Positions 11,445-21,914 of a stretch of DNA of 64,000 nt are shown one piece after another; the stretch's first letter is position 1; each line of letters begins with the position of its first letter. Origin of the DNA: Candidatus Pantoea edessiphila (GTDB lineage: Bacteria > Pseudomonadota > Gammaproteobacteria > Enterobacterales > Enterobacteriaceae). The stretch is taken from assembly GCF_002933315.1 (NCBI RefSeq), contig NZ_PDKT01000001.1, forward strand, positions 310,001 through 374,000, written 5' to 3'. The translations under genes and the position numbers were made by a program. The notes below the pieces were generated by a model. The model ran no database searches and was not told the origin of the DNA. It worked only from the letters and a program-made list of their open reading frames with translations.

Positions 11445-12887
11445 TTATTTTTTTTGATTTTGATTAAATATACTAGTAGGAGATGTATAAGGATTATTAG
11501 ATTCTTTTAATTTAATATGAATTAAAGATCCCATTATATTCATTGATTTACGAAAAAATGATGCTAAGTAACGTTTATAAGTTTCAGGTAGATATTTTAA
11601 TCTATTACCATGTATTATTATAGTAAAAGGATTATAATTACCAAAATGTGCATATTTCATTTTAATAGAATTACCATGTATTAAAGGAGGCTTGTGATTT
11701 TTAATAGCAGATTTTAGAATATTAGTTAATGAAGAAGTATTAATATGTTTTTTTGAACAATAATATGATTCATTAATAGATTTAAATATTTTATTTACTC
11801 CGATATTATACAAAGCAGAAATGAAATGTATACGTACAAAGTTTATAAAATTTAACTTTAACTTAATTTTTTCTTTAATTTTCTTACGCATTTCCCAAGA
11901 TAAGTTATCCCATTTGTTTATTACAACAACTAAAGATATACCTTTTTTAATTATCAAATTTATTAAATAATAATCTTGATGGGAAATATCTTCTTGTGCA
12001 TTAATTACTAATATAACTACATTAGAATAGTCAATTGCTTTTAAAGTTTGAACAATTGAAAATTTTTCTATAACTTGATTAATATTTTTACGTTTACGTA
12101 TTCCTGCTGTATCTATCAAAACATAATCTTTATTTAAATATTTTATAGGTATGTATATGCTATCACGTGTAGTACCAGGTTCATCATAAACTAGTAAACG
12201 AACCTCACCTAAAATACAATTAATAAGAGTAGATTTACCCACATTAGGACGGCCTATAATTGCTAGTTTAATTACTTCTTTTGTTTGCTCCTTTTTTAAA
12301 TGAATATTTTCTTTTATTTCACATAATTTATTGATAATATTATTATCAACTTTTTTACTAATTTGTTTATAATTTGCTTTAATGTAATTTAAATTACACT
12401 TCCATAGCGATGATATTTTTCTAACAAGATTAGTAACACCATATCCACTATATGCGTCAATAGTATGAATATTCTTAAAACCTAAACAAGAAAAGTCGAT
12501 TATACTTAAATTTACATCTAATCCATTAATTTTGTTTATTACAAGAAAAACCAATTTGTTATATTTATATAAATATTTTGCGATTTTTTGATCAGCGTTT
12601 ATTAAACCAGTAGTAGCATCAACAACAAATAAAACTATATCTGCTTCTTTAATTGCTATTAAAGATTGAGATAACATATATGTTTCAATACCAAATAAAG
12701 AACTATCAATACCACTGGTATCGATTAAAATAAAATCTATTCCTTCTAATTTAGTAGAACCATATTTTCTATCTCGAGTTGATCCAGGAATGTTTGTTAT
12801 CAACGACTTGGAAGTATGAGTTAATCTATTAAATAATGTAGATTTACCTACATTAAAGTGACCAATTAAAGCGATTATTGGTTCCAT
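11445..12887 (-). CDS. der: Ribosome-assembly GTPase Der (EngA)
   Basis: Der is a tandem-G-domain GTPase needed for 50S maturation. Its 480 residues match E. coli (490). The first P-loop is GHFNVGKST near residue 9, where GRPNVGKST is usual, so R and P are replaced but the G-x4-GKS/T core is kept. The second P-loop is GRPNVGKST near residue 212, with DTAGIRKR and NKWD following. The C-terminal KH-like domain includes HFGNYNPFTIIIHGN. bamB is 119 bases upstream on the same strand, as in E. coli. Confidence 0.97.
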   Translation of the reverse strand: MEPIIALIGHFNVGKSTLFNRLTHTSKSLITNIPGSTRDRKYGSTKLEGIDFILIDTSGIDSSLFGIETYMLSQSLIAIKEADIVLFVVDATTGLINADQKIAKYLYKYNKLVFLVINKINGLDVNLSIIDFSCLGFKNIHTIDAYSGYGVTNLVRKISSLWKCNLNYIKANYKQISKKVDNNIINKLCEIKENIHLKKEQTKEVIKLAIIGRPNVGKSTLINCILGEVRLLVYDEPGTTRDSIYIPIKYLNKDYVLIDTAGIRKRKNINQVIEKFSIVQTLKAIDYSNVVILVINAQEDISHQDYYLINLIIKKGISLVVVINKWDNLSWEMRKKIKEKIKLKLNFINFVRIHFISALYNIGVNKIFKSINESYYCSKKHINTSSLTNILKSAIKNHKPPLIHGNSIKMKYAHFGNYNPFTIIIHGNRLKYLPETYKRYLASFFRKSMNIMGSLIHIKLKESNNPYTSPTSIFNQNQKK

Positions 12888-13006
12888 TATTATGCCTTGT
12901 AACTAAATAAACCTATATTTCCATCATAGCAATTTTCATTGTTGATTGGTATTTTTAAAAAATTGTACAATCAATAAAAATAGTTAATAATGGACATTAT
13001 TCAACA

Positions 13007-14185
13007 TTAAACAGAAACTATATAGACATAACTATTTTTAGATTGAATTATAATTCTATCATAAGCAATAATTGGTTCAGATTGAAATTCTGAATTGCTT
13101 AATTTATAACTTGTAATTATTTTTCCATTATTAATATTTACCCAATGCAAATAACCTTTAATATCAGCTATAACTAAATTATTTTGATATATTATGGGAG
13201 AAGTTAGCTGACGATGTAATAAATTATTTTGGCTCCATATAATTTTGCCATTACTAGTATTTAAGGAAATTAAGTTGTCATTTCCATCTACTGCATATAT
13301 ATGATAATTATCGGCAGTTAATTTTTTTATCATTCCAATGTTACGTTGCCACAATATCTCACCCGAATGCAGATCTAATGCAGTTATATTTCCATTATAA
13401 GAAGATACATAAATAACTCCTTTAAAGATAATGGGAGTAGTATTAACATCTTTTAATTGTGCTGATAAGGAAATTATATTTGTATTTGAAACATCTTGTT
13501 TCCATATTATTTGATTTTTTTTTATTGATATAGAACTAACTTTACCTTGACTATCTCCTACAATTAAATAGTCAGAAACGACTGTAGGTGTAGATATATC
13601 TCTAGTAGATAAAAGATCATTGCCAAGTTCAATACTCCATTTAATTTGACCATTATTTTTATCGATACCTTGTAAAAAACCGTTACTAGTATGGACAAAT
13701 ACTAAATTATTATTAAATACTGGAGATGATAATATTTCACCTATAACTTGAGTTTTCCATATAATTGATCCATTGTCTGTTTTTAAAGAATATATTGTAC
13801 CTAATTCGCTACCAATATATATCTGATTACCATCTACTGTAATACCACCAGATAATAATTCTGATTGATTATTTGCTAGTAATTTATTTCTTTTAGAAAG
13901 ATCAATTTTCCATTTCTCTTTGCCACTAATTAAATCAAATGCTTTTACTATACCAAACCTGTTGGCAACATATACAATATTATCTTTACACGCAGGATGT
14001 AAATTAGAATAAAAATCACCACTTACATTACCAATTTTTCTATGCCAAATTTTTTTTGGTGTTATTTGGTTATCAACTTTTGATAATAATTTTAAATGAA
14101 CGATGTTTTCTTTAAGATTAAAAGAAGAACAACCATTTATTAAAAATAATATAAATATCAATAACAAATAATTTTTTAATATCAT
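13007..14185 (-). CDS. bamB: BamB outer-membrane assembly lipoprotein
   Basis: BamB (YfgL) is the beta-propeller lipoprotein of the BAM complex. Its 392 residues equal E. coli. The signal peptide ends in a lipobox (LINGC, Cys19). The body holds repeated propeller blades with the pattern G-x-IxW(K/Q)xx (for example GKEKWKIDL, GSIIWKTQV, GEILWQRNI, GKIIWSQNN). The order yfgM-bamB-der is the E. coli one. With bamC and bamE in this window it shows that outer-membrane biogenesis is well kept for such a reduced genome. Confidence 0.95.
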   Translation of the reverse strand: MILKNYLLLIFILFLINGCSSFNLKENIVHLKLLSKVDNQITPKKIWHRKIGNVSGDFYSNLHPACKDNIVYVANRFGIVKAFDLISGKEKWKIDLSKRNKLLANNQSELLSGGITVDGNQIYIGSELGTIYSLKTDNGSIIWKTQVIGEILSSPVFNNNLVFVHTSNGFLQGIDKNNGQIKWSIELGNDLLSTRDISTPTVVSDYLIVGDSQGKVSSISIKKNQIIWKQDVSNTNIISLSAQLKDVNTTPIIFKGVIYVSSYNGNITALDLHSGEILWQRNIGMIKKLTADNYHIYAVDGNDNLISLNTSNGKIIWSQNNLLHRQLTSPIIYQNNLVIADIKGYLHWVNINNGKIITSYKLSNSEFQSEPIIAYDRIIIQSKNSYVYIVSV

Positions 14186-14209
14186 AGTAATTCTCTTAAC
14201 TAAATAATT

Positions 14210-14839
14210 TTAGCTATTTATTTTCATATTTATTATTTGATTATATACGGGAAAAATACTGCTTTTAATCACTTTATTCCACTCATATTTAGCAAGTTTT
14301 TTCTCACCTTTACCAAATAATGCTTCACCACGAATATCAGCGGCAATTATTATCCAGTCTTTATTTTTAATATAACCAATAGTTTTTAAAGCTTCATCAA
14401 ATTTTTTTTGTTCAATTTGAATACGTGCTAAACGTAAATTAATTAATGTTATTAAATTTATATCTTTAGTAGACTTCAAACTAGTTTTTAATGATAAAAC
14501 AGCTTTATCCAATTCATTATTATTTACATAATATTTAGTTAACACCATACTGGCCATAAAACCATATATATTGATATTTTTATTTATAAAAGCATTAATA
14601 TCTTTTAAAGATCTTTTAGGTAAATTTTTTTTAAATTGACTTGCTTGTACTGTACTTACAATTCTCTGATATTGCTCTAGTAAGTCTTTAGTTTTAATAC
14701 TATTTTCATTGGATTTTTGATAGCAAAATAACCAACCACTGACAATTAACATCACAATAGAAATGGTGAATATTATACTAATGATGAATATGTTTTTGTT
14801 TTTGTAAATAAATTCTTGTATTGCAACCAATTTTTTCAT
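14210..14839 (-). CDS. yfgM: YfgM, membrane-anchored TPR-like ancillary SecYEG translocon subunit
   Basis: E. coli YfgM is a single-pass inner-membrane protein with a periplasmic TPR-like domain; it works with PpiD at the Sec translocon. One transmembrane helix (about residues 16-40, rich in Ile) is followed by a soluble domain. That domain aligns with E. coli through INLRLARIQIEQKKFDEALKT and ADIRGEALFGKGEKK. The start is uncertain: ATG at 14839 gives MKKLVAIQEF and 209 residues (E. coli 206), but an in-frame ATG at 14854 and a TTG at 14860 also exist. It lies between hisS and bamB, as in E. coli. Confidence 0.9.
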   Translation of the reverse strand: MKKLVAIQEFIYKNKNIFIISIIFTISIVMLIVSGWLFCYQKSNENSIKTKDLLEQYQRIVSTVQASQFKKNLPKRSLKDINAFINKNINIYGFMASMVLTKYYVNNNELDKAVLSLKTSLKSTKDINLITLINLRLARIQIEQKKFDEALKTIGYIKNKDWIIIAADIRGEALFGKGEKKLAKYEWNKVIKSSIFPVYNQIINMKINS

Positions 14840-14894
14840 TTTATTACCATGCATAACCAATCAACCCATCATAATTTATATGAATTCTAATATA

Positions 14895-16169
14895 TTATTT
14901 TAATAAAGTATGTAACAAATTTATAATTTGCGATTTAGATATTTTTTGCTGTTTGCCGTTTCTTAAATCTTTGACAATTATTTCATTTAAATTTATTGTA
15001 TTTAATATAATTATTATACTTGCTTGCCATTTTACAGCACGTTTAATTTGTTTTTTTAAATTACCTCCTCCGAAATTTGTTACAAACTTAAATTGAGGCA
15101 TAGCATCGCGTAATTTTTCAGATAAATTTATAGCCATTAATTGAGCATCTTCATTATAAGGTATGATGTAAACGTCAATATTAAAAGTATTAGTTGCTTT
15201 AAAATACGGATTGACTCCTTCAACTAAACATACTATTCGTTCTATACCTAAAGCAAAACCAATCGCTGGAGTGCAATAACCACCTAATTGTTTAACTAAA
15301 TTATCGTAACGTCCACCTCCACAAATTGTACTTTGAGAACCTAAAGAGTCTGCAATCCACTCAATTACAGTCCTGTTATAATAGTCCAGTCCTCGAACTA
15401 AATAAGGATTTATTTTATATCTAATGTCTAATTCATTAAGTAATTTGCAAAATTTATTAAAATGAATTCGTGAATCATCATCAAGGTAATCATTTATTTT
15501 AGGAGCATCATGTATTAAATTTTTAATTATAGGATTTTTACTATCCAATATTCTCATTGGATTAATATACATACGATTTTTACAATTTTCATCTAATACA
15601 TTCTTGTTTTTTTCTAAAAATTTAATTAATACATTGCGATAATTATTACAACTATTTAATGAACCAAGAGAGTTAATTTCAAGTCTAACATGGTTAGATA
15701 TACCCAGTTCTTTCCACAAGCGAATATTCATCATAATTAATTCAACATCTATATCTGGTCCTTTTAAACCAAAAACTTCTACACCAATTTGATTAAATTG
15801 ACGGTAACGACCTTTTTGTGGACGCTCATGACGAAACATTGGTCCCATATACCACAATCTTTGTTCTTGATTATAAAGAAAACCATGTTCTATTCCCGCT
15901 CGAATACAACCGGCAGTGCCCTCTGGACGTAATGTTAGAACATCACCGTTACGATCAGTAAAAGTATACATTTCTTTTTCAACTATGTCTGTAACGTTAC
16001 CAATAGCTCTTTTGTATAGTGAAATTTTTTCTATAATTGGCAAACGAATTTCTTTATAACCATAACTATTTAATGTTTTTTTTAGTATATTTTCAATTAC
16101 TTGCCATATATATGTATTAGTAGGCAAATAATCTTTCATACCTCGCACTGCTTGAATATTTTTTATCAA
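14895..16169 (-). CDS. hisS: Histidyl-tRNA synthetase HisS
   Basis: This class II aminoacyl-tRNA synthetase charges tRNA-His. Its 424 residues equal E. coli. Motif 1 is around RLPIIE, motif 2 is [20 protein letters not shown], and the histidine-specific signature is [15 protein letters not shown]. Motif 3 is [10 protein letters not shown], and the C-terminal anticodon-binding domain includes [12 protein letters not shown]. It is followed by yfgM, bamB and der in one direction, a likely operon beginning with ispG. Confidence 0.98.
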   Translation of the reverse strand: MIKNIQAVRGMKDYLPTNTYIWQVIENILKKTLNSYGYKEIRLPIIEKISLYKRAIGNVTDIVEKEMYTFTDRNGDVLTLRPEGTAGCIRAGIEHGFLYNQEQRLWYMGPMFRHERPQKGRYRQFNQIGVEVFGLKGPDIDVELIMMNIRLWKELGISNHVRLEINSLGSLNSCNNYRNVLIKFLEKNKNVLDENCKNRMYINPMRILDSKNPIIKNLIHDAPKINDYLDDDSRIHFNKFCKLLNELDIRYKINPYLVRGLDYYNRTVIEWIADSLGSQSTICGGGRYDNLVKQLGGYCTPAIGFALGIERIVCLVEGVNPYFKATNTFNIDVYIIPYNEDAQLMAINLSEKLRDAMPQFKFVTNFGGGNLKKQIKRAVKWQASIIIILNTINLNEIIVKDLRNGKQQKISKSQIINLLHTLLK

Positions 16170-16212
16170 ATTAAAAATTCCTTAGTGTAAAAAAAATGGT
16201 TTGAAATGAAAA

Positions 16213-17334
16213 TTATTTTTTCACACAATCAATCTTAGAACAAATATTTTGATCAAATTTTAATGCTTTATTACGGATACGTATTTCTAATTGATTAATA
16301 ATATCATTATTATCAATTTTCTCTTTACCTCGTAATCCGTCTTCATAAATACTGCTCTTTTTATATCCTCCAGTTAAACCTATCGTAGATATAGCCGCTT
16401 CTCCAGGACCATTGACTACACAACCGATGATAGAAACATCTAGTGGTGTTGATATATCATTAAGACGTTTTTCTAATTCGTTAACGGTACCTATAACATC
16501 AAATTCCTGACGTGAGCAAGTAGGACAAGCAATAAAATTAACACCACGTGAACGAATATTTAAAGCACTGAGAATATCATAACCAATTTTAATTTCCTCT
16601 ACAGGATGTGCTGCTAATGAAACACGTATTGTATCACCAATTCCTTCAGAAAGTAGTATTCCAATACCAATAGCGGATTTAACCGTACCATTACGTATAC
16701 CACCTGCTTCGGTAATACCAATATGCAATGGTTGATCTATTTGTTTTGCAAGTAAACGATAAGCTTCCACTGCAATCGATACGTTTGAAGCTTTTACACT
16801 AACTTTAAATTGATCAAAATTAAAACGATCTAAATAATCTACATGTCGCATAGCTGATTCTACTAATGCTTTTGATGTTGGTTTAATATATTTTTTTCTT
16901 ATGTCTTTTTCTAAAGATCCAAAGTTTACACCAATACGAATTGGAATATTATGATATTTTGCACAATCAATAACATTTCGAATTCTTTTTTCGTTACCAA
17001 TGTTACCTGGATTGATACGCAAACAATCAGCACCATATTCAGCAACTTTTAATGCAATTCTATAATCAAAATGGATATCTGCTATTAATGGTATATTTAC
17101 TTGCTTTTTTATTAATTTAAATGCTTCTACAGCATCCATATTTGGTACTGAAATTCTGACAATATCTGCTCCTGCAACTTCAAGAGATTTAATTTGATTA
17201 ATTGTTATAGGAATATCAGTAGTACAAGTATTAGTCATTGACTGAACAGTTATAGGTGATCCACCCCCAATTGGTACTTGCCCTACATAAATACGTTTTG
17301 ATTTACGATGAATAATATATTTCTTATTAATCAT
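16213..17334 (-). CDS. ispG: 4Fe-4S HMBPP synthase IspG (GcpE)
   Basis: IspG makes HMBPP from the cyclic diphosphate MEcPP in the MEP isoprenoid pathway. The ATG at 17334 has GGAG six bases upstream and gives 373 residues (E. coli 372). The three cluster-binding cysteines are visible: two in [11 protein letters not shown] and one in [11 protein letters not shown]. It needs an Fe-S cluster, although only iscS of the isc operon is present here, so another assembly route must exist elsewhere in the genome. Confidence 0.98.
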   Translation of the reverse strand: MINKKYIIHRKSKRIYVGQVPIGGGSPITVQSMTNTCTTDIPITINQIKSLEVAGADIVRISVPNMDAVEAFKLIKKQVNIPLIADIHFDYRIALKVAEYGADCLRINPGNIGNEKRIRNVIDCAKYHNIPIRIGVNFGSLEKDIRKKYIKPTSKALVESAMRHVDYLDRFNFDQFKVSVKASNVSIAVEAYRLLAKQIDQPLHIGITEAGGIRNGTVKSAIGIGILLSEGIGDTIRVSLAAHPVEEIKIGYDILSALNIRSRGVNFIACPTCSRQEFDVIGTVNELEKRLNDISTPLDVSIIGCVVNGPGEAAISTIGLTGGYKKSSIYEDGLRGKEKIDNNDIINQLEIRIRNKALKFDQNICSKIDCVKK

Positions 17335-17644
17335 ATATTGCTCCATAAATATTCCATCATGAAATAAACAGCAATATCATCTGTAATAATCAAACACAAA
17401 ATAAAATAATTTAGCTATATAATATTAAAATAATTCTAAAAAATAGTGAATTTATTACTATCATAATTTTATGTTTAGATTAATAATAAATATGTAAATT
17501 AATTTTAACAAAAATTTGCTAAATTATACAATTATATTAGAATGCTGTTTTATATTTGAATTTTAAATAGACATTTTAATTTTTTACAGTTGGTATTTGA
17601 CTTGCTAAAGATTGTATTCATTATGTAATATAAAATGTTATAGA
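17335..17644. other. Spacer between rlmN and ispG, no gene
   Basis: In E. coli rodZ lies between rlmN and ispG. Here about 310 A/T-rich bases hold no credible frame and no remnant that I can recognise. They must contain the ispG promoter, but I cannot single it out. Confidence 0.6.
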
Positions 17645-18790
17645 CTATTGTATATTTATTGTGATTTTATCAATACGGTTTGTGACTTTACCAATCAATT
17701 GACCACAAGCAGCACTGATATCACTACCGCGATTTTTACGAATAGTGGTATTGAAACCATTCTTAATTAAAATTTTTGAGAAACGAACAATACGATTATT
17801 AGAACTACTAGAATAAGGCGAACCTGGAAATTCATTCCAAGGAATAAGATTTATTTTACAAGGCATGTCTTTAAGCAATACAATCAATTCATATGCATGT
17901 TGTAAATGATCGTTGATATGACTTAATAAAACATATTCAATTGTAACTATACTTTGTTTAGCTTGAGATTTAGTTAAATAATTTTTCGTTGCTTTTAAAA
18001 CCATGTCAATATTATATTTTTTATTTATTGGTAATATCTTATTTCTAAGTTCGTCATTTGGTGCGTGTAAAGATATTGCAAGTGATATGTCTACCATATC
18101 ACTCAATTTGTTTAATGCTGGTACTATGCCGGAAGTTGATAATGTTATACGACGTTTAGATAAACCAAAACCAAAACTATCTAGCATGATACGTATAGAT
18201 TTTACTACATTATTTAAATTTAACAAAGGTTCACCCATACCCATTATTACTACATTTGTAATATAACATGGGTAATTATATGATTTGTTGTTTCTAATAA
18301 TATTTGATATACACCAAATTTGGCCAATAATTTCAGACGTACTTAAATTACGATTAAAACCTTGTTGAGCAGTGTAACAAAACTTACATCCTAATGCACA
18401 ACCAACTTGAGATGAAATACATAATGTAGCACGATTTTCATATGGAATATAAACAGTTTCTATTAATTGATCGTCTACATTTAAAGACCACTTAATAGTT
18501 CCATCAGAAGATCTAATTTCTTTGGCGATTTTAGGTGCTTTAATTTCAGTAAGTTTTTCTAATTTCAAGCGTAGTTTTTTATTAATATTAGTCATATTTT
18601 TGAAATCATCACAATAATGATGATAAATCCATTTCATTACTTGATTTGCATGATATGGTTTCTCTCCTAAAGAAACAAAATATTTTCTCATATCTTTTCT
18701 ATCAAAATCTAATAAATTAATTTTTTTGTTTTCTATAGAACAACCACTAAAATCAGTGAAAGGTGAAAATTTTACAATATTTTCAGACAT
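17645..18790 (-). CDS. rlmN: 23S rRNA/tRNA adenine-C2 methyltransferase RlmN
   Basis: This radical-SAM enzyme methylates A2503 of 23S rRNA and A37 of some tRNAs. Its 381 residues match E. coli (384). The cluster motif CALGCKFC has Cys131, Cys135 and Cys138. [12 protein letters not shown] follows, and the methyl-carrying C-terminal Cys is in [10 protein letters not shown]. The residue after the third cluster Cys is Tyr, where E. coli has Ser. The enzyme is Fe-S dependent. ndk lies upstream on the same strand. Confidence 0.97.
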   Translation of the reverse strand: MSENIVKFSPFTDFSGCSIENKKINLLDFDRKDMRKYFVSLGEKPYHANQVMKWIYHHYCDDFKNMTNINKKLRLKLEKLTEIKAPKIAKEIRSSDGTIKWSLNVDDQLIETVYIPYENRATLCISSQVGCALGCKFCYTAQQGFNRNLSTSEIIGQIWCISNIIRNNKSYNYPCYITNVVIMGMGEPLLNLNNVVKSIRIMLDSFGFGLSKRRITLSTSGIVPALNKLSDMVDISLAISLHAPNDELRNKILPINKKYNIDMVLKATKNYLTKSQAKQSIVTIEYVLLSHINDHLQHAYELIVLLKDMPCKINLIPWNEFPGSPYSSSSNNRIVRFSKILIKNGFNTTIRKNRGSDISAACGQLIGKVTNRIDKITINIQ

Positions 18791-18914
18791 AAATTTTGAT
18801 TTAACCTCATCACTAACGTTTTTAATTTTTAGTAAGAATTAATGTAAAATATAACTTAATAAGTTATAAAAATTTTTTATTTTTTATAATTAAAACTAAA
18901 ATCAATATTTTTAT

Positions 18915-19346
18915 TTAAATTATATTAGAATATATTTCATCTTCTTTAAAAAAAGAACCAATTTCAAATAGTGCCGATGTCATAGAATCAGAACCATGTA
19001 ATCCATTTGCAGTATAACTATCAGCATAGTCTGCGCGCAGGGTACCCTTAAGTGCTTTTATTGGATTAGTATCTCCCATCAAATTACGATAAAATTGAAT
19101 AGCATTTTCACGTTCTAATACAGAAACAATTATAGGTCCAGAAATCATAAAATTTACTAAATCTACAAAAAAAAATTTATCCGAATGTTGACTATAAAAA
19201 CTTTCCGCTTGTTTTTTGGTTAGACAAACCATTTTCATACCAATAATTTTAAATCCAGTATTTTCAAATCGATTAATAATTTCGCCAATTAGATTTTTAG
19301 CCACTGCGTTTGGTTTAATAATAGATAATGTACGTTCAATTGTCAT
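18915..19346 (-). CDS. ndk: Nucleoside diphosphate kinase Ndk
   Basis: Ndk passes phosphate from ATP to NDPs and dNDPs, completing NTP and dNTP supply after the purine and ribonucleotide-reductase steps encoded nearby. It has 143 residues, as in E. coli. The phospho-accepting His117 lies in NGLHGSDS, and the N-terminus is [16 protein letters not shown] strong AAGGGGA ribosome site precedes the ATG. In E. coli the isc genes lie between this region and suhB; here only iscS is left, 186 bases away. Confidence 0.98.
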   Translation of the reverse strand: MTIERTLSIIKPNAVAKNLIGEIINRFENTGFKIIGMKMVCLTKKQAESFYSQHSDKFFFVDLVNFMISGPIIVSVLERENAIQFYRNLMGDTNPIKALKGTLRADYADSYTANGLHGSDSMTSALFEIGSFFKEDEIYSNII

Positions 19347-19532
19347 ATAATCCCCTTGTTATTTTAAAAAAATTATTAATTATATTCATATTTTATATGT
19401 GACTGATTTAAATAATATTATAAATAATAAAACTACTTTAAAATATAGAGATAAAAATTATTTATAGTATTGTTATTCTTTATTGTATTAATGAAAGCGA
19501 TTTTTAATAGGATTAAACAGCAAATATTACCA

Positions 19533-20693
19533 CTAAAGTAAATGATTTTTATATAGGTAAGATAATGATTTTTTTATTAATAAAATTGCATAATCTATTT
19601 CTTTTTCAGTAGTAAATCTTCCAATAGAAAAACGAAGTGAATTATAAGCTAATTTCTCATGTAAACCCAAAGCCAAAAGTACATAAGAAGGTTCTAAAGT
19701 AGCAGAAATACATGCAGAACTAGAAGAAATAGCTAAATCTTTTAAAGCTAAAATCAATGATTCACCATCTGTATTCCCAAAATTTACGTTAATTATATTT
19801 GGTAAACTATGATTTAAATCGCCATTCAGTGATATATTATCTAATTTATTAATTCCTTGCCAAAATCGATTTCTTAATGATTTTATTTGTATTGCTTCTT
19901 TTTCAATTGCTTTATTTGCAATGCGGTAAGCCTCTCCCATCCCAACAATTTGATGCACTGGCAAAGTTCCAGAACGAATTCCACGTTCATGTCCGCCGCC
20001 ATGAATTTGAGGTTCAATTTGACGATATGGTTTTTTGCGTACATATAATGCACCAATACCCTTTGGTCCATATACTTTGTGAGCTGAAAAAGACATTAAA
20101 TCTATTTTTAATTTATTTAAATCTATCGGTAGCTTACAAACACTTTGTGCTGCATCTACATGAAACGTAATTTTATGTTTATGACATAATTCTCCTATAC
20201 TTCTGATATCTTGAATAGTACCTATTTCATTATTAACATGTGATATTGAAACTAAAATAGTATCATTACTTAAAACATTTTCTAATTGCTCAATTGAAAT
20301 AATGCCTTTATTTGAACATTTTATATAAGTAAGGTTAAAACCTTTATTTTCTAAATAATTGCAAGTATCTAATACTGATTTATGTTCAATATTAGTGGTA
20401 ATAATGTGTTTTCCTTTTTTTTTAAAAAATTGAGCAGTTCCTTTAATAGCTAAATTATTTGACTCAGTAGCACCAGAAGTAAAAATAATTTCACGTGGAT
20501 CTGAATTAATTACTTGTGCTACTTGATTACGTGCTATATTTATTGCTTCTTCCGCTTTCCAACCAAAAAGATGTGATTTAGAAGCGGAATTACCAAAAAT
20601 TCCATCTATAGTTAAAAATTTCATCATTTTATTAGCAACACGTAAATCAACCGGTGTAGTTGAAGCGTAATCTAAATAAATTGGTAATTTCAT
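19533..20693 (-). CDS. iscS: Cysteine desulfurase IscS, short C-terminus
   Basis: This PLP enzyme takes sulfur from cysteine for Fe-S clusters and for tRNA thiolation. Key residues sit at the E. coli positions: PLP Lys206 ([12 protein letters not shown]), His104 (NIEHKSV) and persulfide Cys328 (SSSSACISA). It has 386 residues against 404: the protein ends at [13 protein letters not shown] and lacks the last 18. In E. coli the C-terminal tail matters for IscU binding. No iscR, iscU, iscA, hscB, hscA or fdx is present on either side. I infer a main role in tRNA thiolation or sulfur supply to another system. Confidence 0.96.
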   Translation of the reverse strand: MKLPIYLDYASTTPVDLRVANKMMKFLTIDGIFGNSASKSHLFGWKAEEAINIARNQVAQVINSDPREIIFTSGATESNNLAIKGTAQFFKKKGKHIITTNIEHKSVLDTCNYLENKGFNLTYIKCSNKGIISIEQLENVLSNDTILVSISHVNNEIGTIQDIRSIGELCHKHKITFHVDAAQSVCKLPIDLNKLKIDLMSFSAHKVYGPKGIGALYVRKKPYRQIEPQIHGGGHERGIRSGTLPVHQIVGMGEAYRIANKAIEKEAIQIKSLRNRFWQGINKLDNISLNGDLNHSLPNIINVNFGNTDGESLILALKDLAISSSSACISATLEPSYVLLALGLHEKLAYNSLRFSIGRFTTEKEIDYAILLIKKSLSYLYKNHLL

Positions 20694-21080
20694 TTTATAT
20701 TAATTCCATCGATTTTTAGAAAAAATTAATTAATTTTGTTAATAAATTTAATATATAAACTTATTTATAAGTATAATTTTTTAAAAATATTATTTATTTT
20801 TTTGACATATTAAAATTCATTATTTCATTAGCTACTAGTTATATCGATGCAATTTTAATGTAATGATATTTAAAATAATTATTATTATAAAATATTTAAT
20901 ACTAAAATATATAGATACTATCTAGCAATATTAAAGTTGATTTAGCATTTAATATTAATTACAATAATGCAAATAATACATTGTATAATAATAAAAATTC
21001 AATAATTTATTATAAAAATTTATAATGTATTAATTAAATTTATTTCCTTTCTGGTTGTAATATCTTAACGAGAAATAATG
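20694..21080. other. Divergent spacer between iscS and suhB
   Basis: About 387 A/T-rich bases lie between the divergent iscS and suhB starts. E. coli carries iscR and trmJ here; no trace of either is readable. Promoters for both genes must lie inside. I see no convincing operator. Confidence 0.6.
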
Positions 21081-21869
21081 ATGCACCCGATGCTGAATAT
21101 TGCTACACGTGCAGCGCGAAAAGCTGGAAACTTAATAATTAAAAACTATGAAATCATAGGTTCTATTAAAATAAACAATACTAATAATAAAAATATTATG
21201 AATGCTATTAAAATTACATTGGAAAATTTGATGATTGACGTAATTCATAAAGCGTACCCACAACATACTATCCTTACTAAAATACACGATAATATTGTTG
21301 GTAAAAATCGAGATATAAAATGGATAATTGAACCTATAGATTCTATTCATAATTTCATTAAACGTTTGCCTCATTTTGCGATTTCAATTACATTAATTGT
21401 TAAAGATCGTGCTGAAGTAGCTGTTATTTACGCTCCTATACTAAATGAATTATTTAGTGCTATACGTGGTCAAGGCGCTCAACTCAATGGTTATCGCTTA
21501 AGAAGTAATAATGCATTTGATTTACAAAGAATTATATTGGCTGTTGGTACTTTATTTTCGAAACAAGAAGATAATCAAGAATATATAAGGAAAATAAATA
21601 GAATATTCAATCAAAAACATATAGATTTTCGTAGAACTGGTTCAGTAGGATTAGATATGGCATATGTAGCAGCTGGACGTGTAGATGCTTACTGTGATAT
21701 TGGATTAAAACCTTGGAATTTTGATGCAGGTGCACTATTAGTACGTGAATCCGGTGGTTTGATCACTGATTTTAGTGGTAATGATAATTATAAAGATTCA
21801 AAAAATATTATTGCAGCTAACCCTTATATATTAAAAGAACTATTACTAAATATGCGTAAATATCAATGA
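21081..21869 (+). CDS. suhB: SuhB, inositol-monophosphatase family; catalytic residues lost
   Basis: In E. coli SuhB is both an inositol-1-phosphatase and a subunit of the rRNA antitermination complex with NusA, NusB, NusE and NusG. The second ATG (21081) gives 262 residues that align without gaps to E. coli numbering through residue 92. The fold is kept (NFIKRLPHFAIS, FRRTGSVGLDMAYVAAGRVDAY). The metal ligands are not: E67 is Lys, E68 is Ile, D84 is Glu, the DGT of the signature is D-S-I, and the Asp of PWDFAAG is Asn213. Only D87 remains. I infer a dead phosphatase kept for transcription. Confidence 0.93.
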   Translation: MHPMLNIATRAARKAGNLIIKNYEIIGSIKINNTNNKNIMNAIKITLENLMIDVIHKAYPQHTILTKIHDNIVGKNRDIKWIIEPIDSIHNFIKRLPHFAISITLIVKDRAEVAVIYAPILNELFSAIRGQGAQLNGYRLRSNNAFDLQRIILAVGTLFSKQEDNQEYIRKINRIFNQKHIDFRRTGSVGLDMAYVAAGRVDAYCDIGLKPWNFDAGALLVRESGGLITDFSGNDNYKDSKNIIAANPYILKELLLNMRKYQ

Positions 21870-21897
21870 AGGGCGGCATTATAATGTCGCCTTTCTT
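21869..21897 (+). terminator. Rho-independent terminator of suhB
   Basis: The stem GGCGGCAT (21872-21879) pairs with ATGTCGCC (21884-21891), with one G-T pair and a 4-base loop. It is followed by TTTCTTT. It starts only two bases past the suhB stop, and its G/C content stands out from the surroundings. Confidence 0.85.
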
Positions 21898-21914
21898 TAT
21901 TGATTTCTAATTTT

